This document shows, in pieces, positions 21,710 to 34,739 of a stretch of 64,000 nucleotides of DNA. Below the pieces are notes generated by a model, which saw only the letters and a program-made list of their open reading frames with translations, did not search any database and was not told the origin of the DNA. The number at the start of each line of letters is the position of its first letter. Position 1 is the stretch's first letter. A program made the translations under genes and the position numbers. Origin of the DNA: Platanthera guangdongensis (taxonomy: Eukaryota > Streptophyta > Magnoliopsida > Asparagales > Orchidaceae); assembly GCA_039583875.1 (NCBI GenBank), contig CM077158.1, forward strand, positions 119,223,900-119,287,899. Direction: 5' to 3'.

Positions 21710-22054
21710 AGAAATTAATTAACAAACAAATATAACCTTCACCCATTTAGAGAGAGAAAGGGTTGAAGGTTTCTTGATCAGTCCTTGATAGATCTGATTA
21801 CTTTAGATCAAACCTGTCTTAGCTTCGTCAAAGCTTCTTGAATTTGAACAAAGTAAGGTTGATATTCTTGGAGATGATCTTCAATCAGCTTCCTTCTTTT
21901 AATTCAGATGTTGCTCTGAATTCTTCTGGCAGACTTGTTTAGGATCTGCCCTTAGAGACTTATTGATTTCTGGATGAAGACTTCTTCTCTTCTTCTTAGT
22001 TGTTGTCTCTTCTTAGATACTTCCAGCACTTTCTATCTGATGATAGAGCATGTC

Positions 22055-22063
22055 TTTATATAG
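22055..22063 (-). promoter_or_regulatory. TATA box, 3' LTR of element II
   Basis: CCTATATAAAG on the minus strand, about 140 bp downstream of the palindrome array. The 5' LTR copy is at about 37519-37527. Confidence 0.7.
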
Positions 22064-22195
22064 GCTCCATCCGAGGTTACCGGCTGATCCGGTTCATAAC
22101 AACCTTCTAACAGCTTTGACAGATGCAACAGCTTTATTGGTTATGATAGCTATCAATTCTCAGGGTACTTCATTGTACTTTGCCTTAGCAGCAAA

Positions 22196-22684
22196 GTGTC
22201 GGGACAATACTTCAAATGTATCCACACAAATAGATTATGTGTCGAAACAACTGTTGATGATGTCGACACAGCAATCAAAATGTCGACACAGCTTCTCTTT
22301 AACTTCTTGGCACAGCTTCAATGGCATGTGTCGACACAAGTCCTGTGTGTCGACACAATAACTTCTAGTCTCGACAAAGTTGGTATCGACAGAATTCTGG
22401 TGTGTGTTGACACAAGTCCTGTGTGTCGACACAAGTGTTTTCGACAGAATTCTGGAATGTGTCGACATAAGTCCTGTGTGTCGACACAGTTGTTGTCGCC
22501 AGATTTTCTGTGTGTCGACACAAGTCCTGTGTGTCGACACAAGTCCTGTGTGTCAACACAATCTGTCTCCTGGTGTCGACACAGCTGTTGTCGACAGATT
22601 TTCTGTGTGGCAACACAATCTGGCTCCTAGTGTCGACACAGCCTTTCCCAAGTGTCGACACAATTCCTCTCAAGTATCGACACT
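22196..22684 (-). repeat. GTGTCGACAC palindrome array, 3' LTR of element II
   Basis: Dense copies, often spaced by a TCCTGTGT or TTGTCGACAGAATTCTGG-type segment. Duplicated in the 5' LTR at 37660-38133. Confidence 0.92.
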
Positions 22685-22823
22685 TGTACTTAGAAACCTT
22701 TTCTGCATTTCCTTAACCTGCACATTGAAACTCAACACAACATCAAATACACCTTGATGAATATCATTGAGTTAGGTGAGGCTTCTCCAAAGCTGGTACA
22801 CATTTTCCAATGTACCCAACAAT

Positions 22824-24539
22824 CTCCCCCTATTTGGAGAAGTCATAACCTTAGTCAATGATATACATCACTTTATATTAAAACACAGAACATGATGTAT
22901 AAGAGCATTATTTTATAGGGTAACACATAAACAAAACCAACATATTATATCATCATAAAATATTATAAAATATAGTGAACATGAATCAAGATTTTGTTGA
23001 AGTACAAGAATTTTTTGAACGACAGATTACATAGATTTTAAAACACAAGATTACATAGTTCTAAAATCTAGTCAATTTATTCTAGGACTGATTAGGGTAC
23101 TTGATGACAATGCCTTTGCCAGACTGATTCCTTGCTTGTACATTAGCTTCAGTGTCTTCAGCTGCCTTCTTTCCTTTAAGATCCTTTTCTTTGAGCACTT
23201 CAGCCTTAACCTTTTGCCTTTCAAAATAGTGATAAAGCTTTAGAAAGTACTTGACAGGCTCCATAGAAGTAGCAGGTATCTTCCCAGCTTTGAGATCTCT
23301 TCTAAATTGATGTATGACATCTTGTAGTTTCTGATACTAGCCCCATTCTTGTTCAGAGTACCACTTGCCCCTATCATGCATGTTATCTTTAACAGGTTGC
23401 CCTACAGTGAGAATAATGTTTCTGGAGGTGGGACTCCATCTTTCAAAATCAGGCTTTAATTCAGCCTGCTCTAAACAATTTCTTAGAAAGTTGAGCTTCT
23501 TTGATTCAGCCTGCTCTCTAAACCTTTTCTTAGAAAGTTGAGCTTCTTGATCTCTTTTTAAAGCAACTTCAGACATTTCTACTTTTTCATCATCATAAAG
23601 GGGTAGATAACCAAGAGTTGCTCTGATAGTATTAGTTATCCATTTAGCATGTTCAGAGCCTGCATTCACTAACACTCTCTCCCCCTTTATGACTTCTCGT
23701 TCAATATGGTCTCTTAGATCATCCTTTTGAAACCTTATCTGATTAGCTAGATAATTTGTTCCTTCTTTGTAGAATGATCTCAACTTTAGCAGCTATTCAG
23801 CAATGACCTTTTGAGAGTCCTGAATTACAATGTGAATAGTAGCCAAATTTGCTTTGTGTTGTTTATCAAACTCAGACTTTTCTTTAGCAATGTTTGCAGT
23901 GAAAGCAGTTATTGTATTCTTAAGTTCTGTGACAATTACATTGTGGGATTCTATTAGATTGTCATTCATCCTTATTTGGTTTTCCAGAACATAACCTTAT
24001 GTCACTGCTATATAAGGCTTTCTTATATCCAAAGCTTCTCTTACTTAGCTTCACAAGCTTTCCCTTCTTTGCCCTAGAGGCTTCTTTATCTTCTGAGGAC
24101 TCAGATGAGCATGCTATGTCCACTGTATCTTTTGTACTAGATGCAATAATGGGCACCTCCTTCTCAGTCCTTAGCATCTCCCCCTCAGTTCTTGCATCTA
24201 ATAAATCAGGAAAAAGTTCTTCTAAAGTAACTTCTTGTTCTATTTGTACTGGAGGTATAACTGTCTCTCTAGCAGAAGGTTCTCCTTTAAATTCCAAAGT
24301 TTCTTCCCTGTTAATGACATCCTCAGGGACATTGTCTTGGTTAATCTCAAGTATAGATTGTGTAGCTACTGCACTGTCCAGTGCAGCTGTGTGGACAGGT
24401 GGTTATTGCTCATTAGATCCCCCTGAGAGTAATCCTTCTTGTTGAGCTGAAACTGGAGAAAGCTCATTGGCTCCCCCTTGATGAGGCACTTCCTGGACTT
24501 GATACAGTTGGATGTTGACTGCAGGAATCTGCTCCCCCT
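22824..24539 (-). promoter_or_regulatory. five AGGGGGAG tracts including the terminal polypurine tract (element II)
   Basis: Plus-strand CTCCCCCT at 22824, 23679, 24178, 24471 and 24532. The first is the terminal tract beside the LTR. A sixth near match is at 24416. Same number and arrangement as in element I. Confidence 0.85.
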
Positions 24540-24750
24540 GCATTTGTCCATTAGTTACAGTCTGTAGAGCAGGTGACATTCTAGTCCATTCTGCTCCTTC
24601 ATCTGAGCTGAAAACAACCATTTCTTCTGAATCACTGGAAGATTTAGTGGTCTTTGAGGGTGTTTTCTTCTTGTGCTGAATCTTCTTTGATTGTTTCTTA
24701 GGGGTAGAAATAAACCTATTGTGTCGACACTGTTGGGATTTTGTCGACAC
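23082..24750 (-). pseudogene. extra ORF of element II, N-terminally deleted
   Basis: Homologous to the extra ORF of element I from about its residue 260 onward: KKQSKKIQHKKKTP with SSDSEEMVVFSSDEG matches the acidic segment, ARAKKGK and YKKAL continue it, and HIEREVIKGERVLV and KYFLKLYHYFERQK match the C-terminal part. The whole N-terminal domain is missing, the palindrome spacer abutting the middle of the ORF. A second deletion near 23985-24000 joins the YKKAL region to the GYVLENQIR region and shifts frame. Further stops at about 23337 and 23800. Compared with element I about 270 residues are absent at the start and roughly 90 inside. Not functional; role unknown. Confidence 0.75.
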
Positions 24751-25026
24751 AGACTTCTAAAGTCTCGACAGAGAATTACTATTCTATGTGTCGACACTAA
24801 TTGCGATGTGTCGACACAAATAATCTTAAGAGCTTACATTAATCTTTTCGTGTCGACACAGATGACTGTATGTGTCGACACCAACATTTAAGTGTCAGGA
24901 TAGCTATGTGTCGACACCAAATTCTGAGTGTCGACACAATCTTCTAGATGTGTCGACAGAAGTTTTCTTATGTGTCGACACCATCTACTAAGTGTCGACA
25001 CCTTTGTATTTAAGTGTCGACACACA
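24720..25026 (-). repeat. GTGTCGACAC palindrome array between pol and extra ORF (element II)
   Basis: Equivalent to 803-1150 of element I. The TATA box and N-terminal coding part that follow the array in element I are absent here. Confidence 0.88.
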
Positions 25027-25050
25027 TTTACTTAGTTAAATTTGTCATTC

Positions 25051-28000
25051 CTATTCTAAGTTCAGCATGCCTAATTCAATTTTAAAATAATTGAATTTAG
25101 TTTCATCCAGTGGTTTGGTTAACATGTCAGAAGTTTGAAAATTAGTATTGACAAATTCTAAACTTATATCTTCCTTTTCAACATTATCTCTAAGGAAATG
25201 AAATCTTATTTCTATGTGCTTAGTTATGCTATGAGAAACAGGATTTCTAGCAATAGAAATGACACTAGTAGAATCACAAAATAATGGAGTTCTACTTACC
25301 CGGATTCCATAATCTTCAAGTTGATGTTGAATCTATAATAGTTGAGCACAGCAGCTGCCTGCAACAACATATTCAGACTCAGCAGTGGAAATAGCCACAC
25401 TTATCTGCATTTTACTGCTCCATGACACCAATCTTCCTCCTAAAAACTGATATGTGCCAGTTGTACTTTTCTTGTCTTCTTTGCATCCTGCAAAGTCTAC
25501 ATCTGAATACCCAGTTAGTAAAAAATCTCTATTTTTAGGGTACCAAAGGCCAAGATTTGGTGTTCCCTTAAGATATCTCAAAATTCTTTTGACTGCAGTA
25601 TAATGATATTCTTTAGGATAGGCTTGATACCTAGCACAGACACATGTAGCATACATGATGTCTGGTTTACTAGCAGTTACGTATAAAAGGGAGCCAATTA
25701 TCTCTCTATACAAAGTCTCATCTACAGGTTTCCCTGCATCATCTTTTCATATAGGCATACTTGACGCCATTGGAGTTGTCATGGTGGAGGCTGACTCCAT
25801 GCCATTCTTCTTAATCAACTCCTTGGTGAACTTAGACTGAGATATGGACAAGCCGTCATTAGTCTGTCTAACTTGGATTCCCAAGAAGAATTTCAGCTCA
25901 CCCATACTGTTCATCTCAAACTTCCCTTGCATAAGTTTGACAAACTTTCTACAAAGGTTGTTTTCTGTTGATCTAAAGATAACGTCATCAACATATATCT
26001 AGACTAGGATCATCTTGCCTTTTGATTCCCTAAGGAAAGAGTTTTGTCTATTTTCCCCCTTGAGAATTTGTTCTCGATGAGGAATGTAACAATGTTTCAT
26101 ACCAAGCCCTAGGGGCTTGTTTCAAACCATATAATGCTTTCTTAAGCCTATCAACATAATTAGGATAGAGAAGATCTACAAAACCCGAGGGTTGTTCAAC
26201 ATAGACTTCCTCTTTTAAGTCACCATTTAAAAATGCTAACTTGACATCCATCTGGAATACCTTGAACCCTTGGTATGTTGCATAGGTAATGAATAGCCTT
26301 ATTGCTTCCAACCTTGCCACTGGAGCAAATGTCTGATCAAATTCTATTCCTTCTTCCTATCTGTAGCCGTTTGCTACCTATCTTGCTTTATTCTTGACTA
26401 TGATGCCATTTTCATCTAACTTCTTCCTGTAGATCCACTTAGTCCCTATGACATTGTGATTTTTTGGTTTAGGAACCAATTTCCAGACTTTACATCTTCT
26501 GAATTGATTCAGCTCCTCCTGCATGGCAATAATCCAGTTTGGGTCTTGTATGGCTTCTTCAAATTTCTTGGGTTCTATTTGGGACAGGAAACTTGAGCAA
26601 AGGACTGTGTTCATGTTCTTGCTCCTTGTCTGAACACCATGACTTGGATCACCAATAATTTAGTGTGCTGGATGATCCTTTAGATGTCTTATTGCTGGAG
26701 GCAATCTATCTACACCTTGATTTCCTTCAGTCTCCCCATCCAGTTATGCTATATTTTCTTCAACATTAGCTTGTGGGTCTTGTACTCCCCATGGACAGCA
26801 TCCATCATTTTCTTCATCCTGCCTTGCAGGTTGGTCTTCACTAATGGTTAGCTTGTCCATCTTTTCCTTCAGACCTGTAGAGCTACAAGAAATACTAGAC
26901 AGCTCACAGTTTATTAGTTTAGTTTCATCAAAAACTACATGTACAAACTCTTCTACAACTCGAGTAGTCAAGTTATAGACTCTGTATGCCCAACATTTAT
27001 TGTTGTATCCCACAAATATCCCTTCTTGGGACTTGGCAGCAAACTTAGTTAAATAGTGCTTGCCATTATTAAGAACAAAACACTTGCTACCAAAGATCCT
27101 AAAATAGAATATGTTTGGTTTTCTGCCTTTCATAATCTCATAGGGTCTCTTTTTGTAGCTTTTAGTGATGGATGCTCTATTGAGAACATGACATGCAGTG
27201 TTTACGGCCTCAGCCAAGAAATATTCTAGGAGAGATGTGTCACTTATAAGTGTTCTACCAGCCTCAATAAGAGTCATATTCTTTATTTCAGCAATACCAT
27301 TCTGCTGAGGAGTTCTTGGTGAGGAGAACTCTTGATGAATCCCTAGTTCTTCACAAAATCTTATCATGCACTAAGATTGAAATTCAGTCCCATGGTCACT
27401 TCTAATTTTGACCACAGAACTGTTAAGTTCATTCTGAATTTGCCTAACAAAATTGTGGAAGACAGTAGGGGTTTCAGATTTCTTCCTCAGGAAGAAAACC
27501 CTGTAAAGTTAGAACAGTCATCCACAACCACAAATGTGTACTCTTTCCTTCCTAGACTATGAAATGACATAGTACCAAATAGATCCATATGCAAGAGGTA
27601 CAAACACCTCACTGAGTCTTTGGTATCAAGGCTATGGAAGGAGGATTTGGTCTGTTTGCCTTTTTGACAAGCTGAACACACACCATCCTTGATGCACTTG
27701 ACCTGAGGTCCATTTCTCACTAACTCTTTACTAAAGAGTTGACCTATAGTCTTTTAGTTGAGGTGAGATAGCCTCTTGTGCCATTTAACACAATAAGAAG
27801 CTTTCTCATCTACAACAAGATAAAGAGGAGAATCTATATTCTCACTCACAAAACTTAGAAAATAAACATTTTCTTTTCTATAACCTGACAAGATGACCTT
27901 TTGATCACTTGTCCTTCTAATTTGACACCCATTCTTAATAAAAGAAGTGTCATAACCAAGATCACTCAGTTGGCTTATGCTTATTAGGCTATGTTTCAGA

Positions 28001-28209
28001 CCTTTTACATAAGCCACTTGGGTGATAGTGATTGAGCTATTGGAAATGTTGCCAAACCCTTTGATGACCCCTTTTTCAGAACCACCAAAGATCACTTTGG
28101 GCCCATTCTCTATAGGAGTGTAATCCTTCAACATCCTTGTTGTTCCAGTAATGTGCCTGAAACATCCACTGTCCAAGTACCATATTAGGGTATGACCACT
28201 TGAACTCAC
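25051..28209 (-). pseudogene. copia pol: protease, integrase, RT, RNase H (element II)
   Basis: Reads from protease to RNase H on the minus strand. Protease: WYLDSGCFRHITG (about 28180). Integrase: zinc-binding HKRLSHLN and CSACQKGK, then catalytic LHMDLFG, RSDHGTEF (about 27390) and [52 protein letters not shown] and the catalytic YVDDV at about 25996-25982. RNase H: YSDVDFAGC, AESEY and the end TKHIEIRFHFLR. It ends at the stop 25053-25051. Order protease-integrase-RT-RNase H is copia. Several stops and frameshifts (for example near 27742, 27480, 26377 and 25745) make it nonfunctional, though the RT catalytic pair is intact. Confidence 0.92.
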
Positions 28210-28224
28210 CTACAACAAATAAAA

Positions 28225-30499
28225 TTACTTAACCTTAGAACCCCAATAAGTATTGGGTTCTAGGTTCTGGTAAGTCTGAAACATGACATATTTGCCTGCA
28301 GCCTTTCTAACAGGTAAGCTGGCATTCTTCCTGACAGTAGTGTTGTGCCAACAATCTAAGGTATAATGACCCACTTTGCCACAACACCAACACTCATATC
28401 TATTATATCTTCTCTTAGATATAGGATTAACAGTATTGCTGTCAGCAGACCTTAAAACTGTAGGTACAGTAGTCCTTTTCTTAAGTGTTGCGGCTGATGC
28501 ATCAAACATTACTGATTCCTGATGATCATAATGTGTTTGTACATGGGCGGCCCTATTGGCAATTACACCCTTGTCATTCAGATTACCGGGCTTACTGTGA
28601 CCATGTGTAATGTCATGATCATACTTGTTAGTGGGCTGCATCACTTTCCTGAAAGCTATAGGGGGTTTGAAGGCTAGTGGCTGAACTGGGGCTTTGCCTT
28701 TTCTTTTGGAATTATCTACCCTAGTTCTTCCCTTGAAACCTAATCCTGTCTTACCCTTTTGGATAATGAAGTTATCAATAAGGGTAAGACTGACTTTGGC
28801 TTCGAGAACTTAGCCACAAGTTCCTTCTCTCTTTGAAGTCTGACTTCCAGACTCTTGATTTGATCATTATTGAATGTAATTGTACCGATCTGAATAAAAG
28901 TTATATTTTTCAATTTGGCGACTTCATTCATCTTCAGATCCAGCTTTTTTTTTGAATCTGATGCAGTCAGTTTAAAGGATGCAATTTCCTTAGCCTGGTT
29001 TTTGACAAGGTTTCTGCTTCTCTTAAGTGCTCGCAACATATCACCATACTCATCAATAAGTTGATGAACAACCCCTTCAGATGCTGAACCATCCACATCT
29101 CTTGATGCAGATGCTTCTGATTCTGATCCAGCATAATAATCAGAAACTGTAGATAAGCTTTTTACCTTGCTGGGACTAGGCTTATCCTGACATTGATCTT
29201 CCTCTGCCAAAGCCATCAGCCCTCTGTATTGATGATCTTCAGTCCCATTCATTGAGTCCAGCATTTGCAAGAACTTAGATTCTACTGAATCCTCTTCAGT
29301 AGTAAATAATCCTATATAAGCTTCAGCTTCTGTCTCTTCTCCATAATCTGATGATCAGGAATCAGTCCATCTTTTCTGCTTCTTTGAAACCAAGGATCTC
29401 TCCTTCTTTCCCTTCTTTTGCTGCTTCATTTTATCTTTAGATTCCTTTCTTTTATCAGGACACTCAGCTATGACATACCCTGGCCTGTTGCAGCAATAAC
29501 AAACAAGTTTAGAAGAAATTTGTTTACTGGGATTAGAGCCATACATGTCATCCTTAGATGCTTTCTTTGTCTTGTAATAGTCATCCTTTGATTAGGATGA
29601 AGATGGCTTTGTTCTCCATTTCTTCTTCTTCATTAACATTTGAAACTAACTTGTGAAGGCAGCAAAGTCTTCATCAGATTGGTGACTGTCTGAAGTATTG
29701 ATGTCAAAATTTTCAGATTCAACTTCCGCCATTCTCTTGGGAGGAGAAGGTGACTTTCTCCTGCCCTTCTTGTAGCTTCAGCCTTAAAGGAAACTGTCTT
29801 TTCTCTGTATTCTGACTTATTGCTTTTCTCCTCCTCCTTTCTAGTAGTGAGCTGCATCTCATAGGATAACTGTTTTCCAAATAAGGTTGGAGGAGGTGTA
29901 TCTGCAATCTTGGCCACCTCTCTTGTAGGACATATTTTAGTATCCCAATCCTTGGTTAGGAATCTAAGAAACTTGTAATTTAATTCATAAGTGCTAAAGA
30001 CTCTTCCATAGGTCATTAGCTTATTGACAATTCTAAAGAATTTCCTATAGCACTCAGCTATGCTATCTGACTTAGCTTGCCTAAAGATTTCATATTATTG
30101 ATTTAGCATGGGCTTCCTATCCTCTCTCACTGCTTTTGTTCCCTCCATGTAGAAAATCAAAGTGTCCCACATCTCCTTGGAGGTTTTGCAATGAAGCAGA
30201 TTCTGGAATGTAGAGTCATCTATGTCACTCACAATTATGTTCTGTGCCCTCTTGTCTAAGGTTGCTAGGATGATCTCTTCCTCAGTCATTTCTGAATAAA
30301 TTTTGGGAGTCTTGAGATTAGCATCAAGAACTGATATGTTTATAGGAACAAATGGTCCTCCTAGAACTATGATATAAATTCTTGGATCAGATGCTTCCAT
30401 AAACAATCTGACCGTCTCTTTCCAGATTCTAAAATTTTCTTTCCTATAGATAGGAGACTTCATGGATCCAAGATACTTCTGAATCTCACCTGAACCCAT
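28225..30499 (-). pseudogene. copia gag (element II)
   Basis: Starts at MGSGEIQKYLGS with the copia capsid pattern NFRIWKETVRLFMEA and SKEMWDTLIFYMEGT. A first zinc knuckle near 29490 reads CYCCNRPGYVIAEC, with Tyr where His is expected. A second, CWCCGKVGHYTLDC near 28390, has all four ligands. Between them is a region with charged coiled-coil character (about 29270-28740). The protein would form the particle and bind RNA. Stops at about 30095, 29640, 29350 and elsewhere inactivate it. Confidence 0.88.
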
Positions 30500-30565
30500 T
30501 TTGTCTAACTTATAACTGCCATTTAGATCAACTCAGACTGTTAAGTATATTCTTGAGCAACCTCC

Positions 30566-30578
30566 CTCTGATACTACT
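30566..30578 (-). promoter_or_regulatory. primer binding site of element II
   Basis: Plus-strand CTCTGATACTACT; the minus strand AGTAGTATCAGAG differs by one base from the initiator tRNA complement (TAGTATC for TGGTATC). Directly beside the 5' LTR. Confidence 0.85.
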
Positions 30579-31280
30579 TGAAAGAATTGATTTTCAAGAT
30601 ATCGTAAACACCTAAAGGGGGGGGGGTGAATAGGTTCAATTCTTTTTCCTTAAGACAGATAATATTTGTACTGTTAGATCACTTATTCAGCAATTTACAC
30701 AGCATAGTTTAAAAGAAATCATAGCCAATCACAGAGTGCACACAGATTAATAGTGGTTCCCCAAGTGATGGGTACACCCACATTCCCCCTTCGCCTATCT
30801 AGCAGTGTACTAGATTCGGCCTAACTCCCTTGTTTCTTCTCAGATCCTCAGATCTTACAACTCAGAACCTTGAAAGGTCCCTACAGCTCAGACTTCAGCA
30901 TGTCCTACAACTCAGATTATTATAGAGAACCCTACGTCAGAGTGAGTCCACACTCCTACAACTCAGGCAATTAAGCCCTACCTCAGCCTTTTTCCAGGCC
31001 TACAACTCAGATAAATTAATCTCCTACCTCTGGCACTTAGCCCTACCTCAGCCTCTTCAATAGGCCTATAACTCAGAGAAATTAATCTCCTATCTCAGGC
31101 ACTCAACCCTACCTCATCCTCTTCAACTTGCCTACAACTCAGAGAAATTAATCTCCTACCTCAGTCACTCAGCCCTACCTCAGCCTTTATAGATTTAGGC
31201 TTACAACTCAGGGAGATAACTCTCCTACACTCAGATCTATAAAAGATCATACCGAGAAATTGATTAACAAACAAATATAA
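30579..31280 (-). repeat. 5' LTR of Sirevirus II, segment 1
   Basis: Starts TGAAAGAATTG on the plus strand, matching the 3' LTR. Contains the second hairpin array (30839-31253). Interrupted by element C after TATAA at 31276-31280. Confidence 0.93.
30839..31253 (-). other. tandem hairpin array, 5' LTR of element II
   Basis: Copy of 21293-21709. Stems GGC/GCC (near 30967) and GCCT/AGGC (near 30990 and 31060) are intact here where the 3' LTR has mismatches; a few others are decayed only here. Confidence 0.85.
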
Positions 31281-32531
31281 TGATGGACACAACGGCCCTC
31301 AACATGTTGAAGACAATGACGGCGTGCTTACAAAAGATATTTCTCCACCTCCAGATAAAGACTTGCGGTGCCATGATGACCATGTGGAGCGAAGCCAAAA
31401 TATCCGCCCGCGGTGCAAACCAATATATTAATATATGTTTTGTTTTATTATTATTTTATTTTGCAATGTTATTTAATTTCATGTATGATGGATGCCTATA
31501 ACCATCAATTTCTATCTTTATTTAATGTCATTAATTATTGTTTTGTTATGACATGATGGTTCCATTAGCCATCATGAGTGGTTTAATATTGTATGGTGGA
31601 GATTGATTGGTGTAGCCTATATATAAGCCTTTTCATGAAGGATTGAGTAGAGAATGAAAAAAATTGAAAGCCAAGGATTCAAAATTTGAATTTCCCCCTC
31701 CTCACTCTTCCCCTCTTGGAAAATTCATTTCCTCCTCCTCCTCTCCTATCCTCCTCTCCAAAATTTCGGCCTCCCCCTTTCTTTCCTGCCTCTCTAACTC
31801 CTCCTTTCAAATATTCGACCAAAGCCTTCCATACCTCTCCCAAAACTGGCACCTTCATCAACCACCCCAAGGACGGCTATCCTCCTCAATACAAACCCGA
31901 CCACCACCTTTCCCCTCACCAAAAAAAACGATCAACCCCTTCCTTGAAGAAATTCGGCCAAGGCCAAAGGCTTGCTGTTGTGGATTCTTAAACCCCGGCG
32001 TGAAGCGACGAAGGAGGACAAGTTCCTCTCCATCCGGCGTGACTCAGGTGGAGCCTCTGAAGGTCGAACCAAGTAGAGAGTAATCAGAATCATCCATTCT
32101 GGTTGGGAAATGAATATATCTTCTACTCTATGATTTTCCCTCTTTATAGATCTTATGGCATATGCGTGTTGCATGACTTGTGAAACGCTTGAGTTTTCGT
32201 GGCATATGCGTGTTCGTGAGGCATGGCGGCCCTCGTTTTATTTTATTGGGAGAGAAGCACCCTTGTCCGAATCTTTTGTTTTCGGTGGATTCTCTTTTGG
32301 TACAACAACGCTCGACCGAACCGTGTGGGTTCCTTTCGCTTGAGAGGAACTTGGCCTATCGCCTTGGTATTATCTTGAAGGGCTTTGAGAACTCTCCATA
32401 ATATCTGAATATTGAAAACACAAATGGTGTCATTGTTACGTTTAAGGCTTGAGCGTGGCGTGCGGGTTATCAGAGAGCATTATGTTAGTTACGTCGATCA
32501 CCAAAATGCCCAAAAGGAGTAGCCTGCATCA
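31281..32531 (+). repeat. 5' LTR of element C
   Basis: 1251 bp. A TATA-like CCTATATATAAGCC lies near 31617. Pyrimidine-rich segment about 31690-31960. Confidence 0.93.
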
Positions 32532-32533
32532 AC

Positions 32534-32546
32534 TTGGTATCAGAGG
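32534..32546 (+). promoter_or_regulatory. primer binding site of element C
   Basis: TTGGTATCAGAGG two bases after the LTR end; complementary to initiator methionine tRNA. Confidence 0.92.
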
Positions 32547-32807
32547 GAGGTTCACATCAATTTCTTAATTGGCACCCTCCCCCTTTTATTTGCACGTCAG
32601 CACGTCTGTTTCTGGTTCGTTTATTCGAAAATTTAACAAAAAAATAATTTTCGGGTCTGCCAATAGCCGTGTAAGTTTCTTATTTTTCAGTCAAATTTTA
32701 AAAAAAAAATTTAATCAACCTCATATTTTTTCGAGCAAGAAAATCTATTTTATATAATTATAATCTTAGTCGCTAAGCGGGAACAATTATATCTTTCCTA
32801 GAATTAG

Positions 32808-34739
32808 TTGTTCAGGTACCCTTTCTTTGCATTCGCACAAAATCCAGATCGAGTGTCCTCTCTGGTTCACACTGAAATGGCTTTCGACGTTAACTCTTCC
32901 AATCGTCCCCTGACTTATCTACACACTAATATTTTTACCTATGATGGTTATGGGGATCCCAAGTATTTTAGATACTGGCTTAAGGGCGTAGAAACCTATT
33001 TCGAATAAAACCAATTGGGCGAATACATAAAGGTTAGTGTAGTCCGAGAGCGGTTAAGAGGTCGAGCCCGTGAGTTTTGGCTGAACGAAGATAAAGAGCG
33101 CGATGCTGGTAGCTATCCTCATGCTTGGCCTCACATGCGAAGAATTTTCTCAGCGAAATTTGATTCCCTCTACCGCCTTAGTACTAACCCGACACCCAAT
33201 AGCCAGTATTGTTATGGCACTAGAACCAAGCCGGATCATTGGAGTGATATGTTATCCCAAGATAGGTCCTTTCCCCAGGTTGGTAGAGCTACTCCTAGCG
33301 TACCTTCACCCACCTATAGAGGAAGGGAAACATTGAGGTCCCCTATCCTGAGTTCTGTACATGTAACTGCTAGGACTTCCACGAGCCCGCGGGGTGAGAG
33401 TAGTCCTACCCGTAAAGGTAGGCAAACAATTACGACATATGTGTGAAGTGGCGCTCTAGATCTTGGCTCTATTGAGCATCCCACCCCGATTATGCCCTTA
33501 GGCCTTATTAAGGCTCTCCCCGAGTTGCCTGAATTAGTCGTTGACACTCTTGTTGAGTCTGAGGCAGTGTCTAGGACTGTGCCCGTCACAGAGGATGAGG
33601 CTTAATATGCTGGCGATTTGAGTGACGATGTGGAGATTGGTTACCCTATTGACCTGGACGAGGATTTCACCTATGAGGAATCGTCTCCTCTTCCTTTCGG
33701 CGATATTTCTGAGGCGTCTCCCTTGATAGTTATGGAGTATTCTGATGACCCTGAGTCAGAAGACATTCTGGCTGAGTTACCCTATGTTGAGATATTACCT
33801 GTTACTGATTTAAGTGATGACCTGCTAGAACATGAGCTAGTTCCTTCTAGCCCAGAACATATTGAGGTGTCGATTTATTTAGCTTCCCCATTAGATCAAT
33901 CCAGTCCGATAAGTGCGAGTGATGATCACAATATTATAATGATTGGTCCAGGATTGGTAGATGTTTCAACGGTGTTGGAACAATAACCTTGGGATGGATG
34001 TTTATCTGGGGATAATATTAGTGGTGTCCATCCGGGAGATAGTTCATCGATATTATCATCGTTTCTTGAGGGTCATACTAATTTAGATTCTCCTCGGGAT
34101 TCGATTTGCCCAACCTTCCATCATGATTTAGACAATGTACCTACTTCGTGGGAAGATTTGGTTAGCGAAGGATGTGATGTTTTGGAAGATTTACCCTGTG
34201 TGTGTAGGCTATTTGTGGATGACGGTAGCACTGAGGACCCGATAGACATTTCTTTGATGTTAGCTCCTTTTCCAGAAGCCCAAAATGGATTAGAAATTTT
34301 GTCGAGTATGATTTTGCCTACTTTTGAGACCAATACTGATTCTGATTTGGATGAATTATCTAGTGGGTTGGAAAACATGTCAGCTGAGTTGGTAGAGTCA
34401 CCCCGTGATGAATGTTTATCTGATAGTGAGTTAGTTGATGACGATCCGGCTAAGTTTTCGGTAAGGACGAATCTACTGTTTGATTTTTTTTCCTTTGATT
34501 TTGATGGCTTGCACCCAGAGGATTTTTCTTGGACGTTAAATCCGTGTTTTGACGGTGAGTATGATTTAGTTCCTCCTCCGGAATCGACCATGTCGACTCC
34601 TCCTCCGGTTAACTTGACTCGATTAGATGACTTATTAGGGAACGAGCTTTTCATTTCCAGCCCGAGATATCTGGAGATGTTTATTTATCTAGCTCACCAA
34701 TTAGTCTTACCAAGACGGATGTTTGTGTGCGATTTGTAA
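32808..34739 (+). pseudogene. gag plus acidic ORF of element C
   Basis: A single frame spans this interval with stops at 33006, 33444, about 33603 and 33984. The likely start is the ATG at 32877 (MAFDVNSS). The first 200 residues carry a retrotransposon capsid pattern: YDGYGDPKYFRYWLKGVETYF, then RERLRGRAREFWLNE and HMRRIFSAKFDSLYR. After that the chain becomes strongly acidic (blocks such as IGYPIDLDEDFTYEESS and NTDSDLDELSSG) with no zinc knuckle, protease or RT motif. The tail shares LDDLLGNELF with element B. A separate-frame continuation follows. Function of the acidic part unknown. Confidence 0.72.

Larger units (their letters stand above)
21032..22821 (-). repeat. 3' LTR of Sirevirus II
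   Basis: On the plus strand it runs from GGAAATAATTGG (mutated from TGAAAG) to TGTACCCAACA. Contents on the minus strand: palindrome array (22684-22196), TATA (22063-22055), hairpin array (21709-21293), and the poly-C tract seen as a G run at about 21069. Confidence 0.92.
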
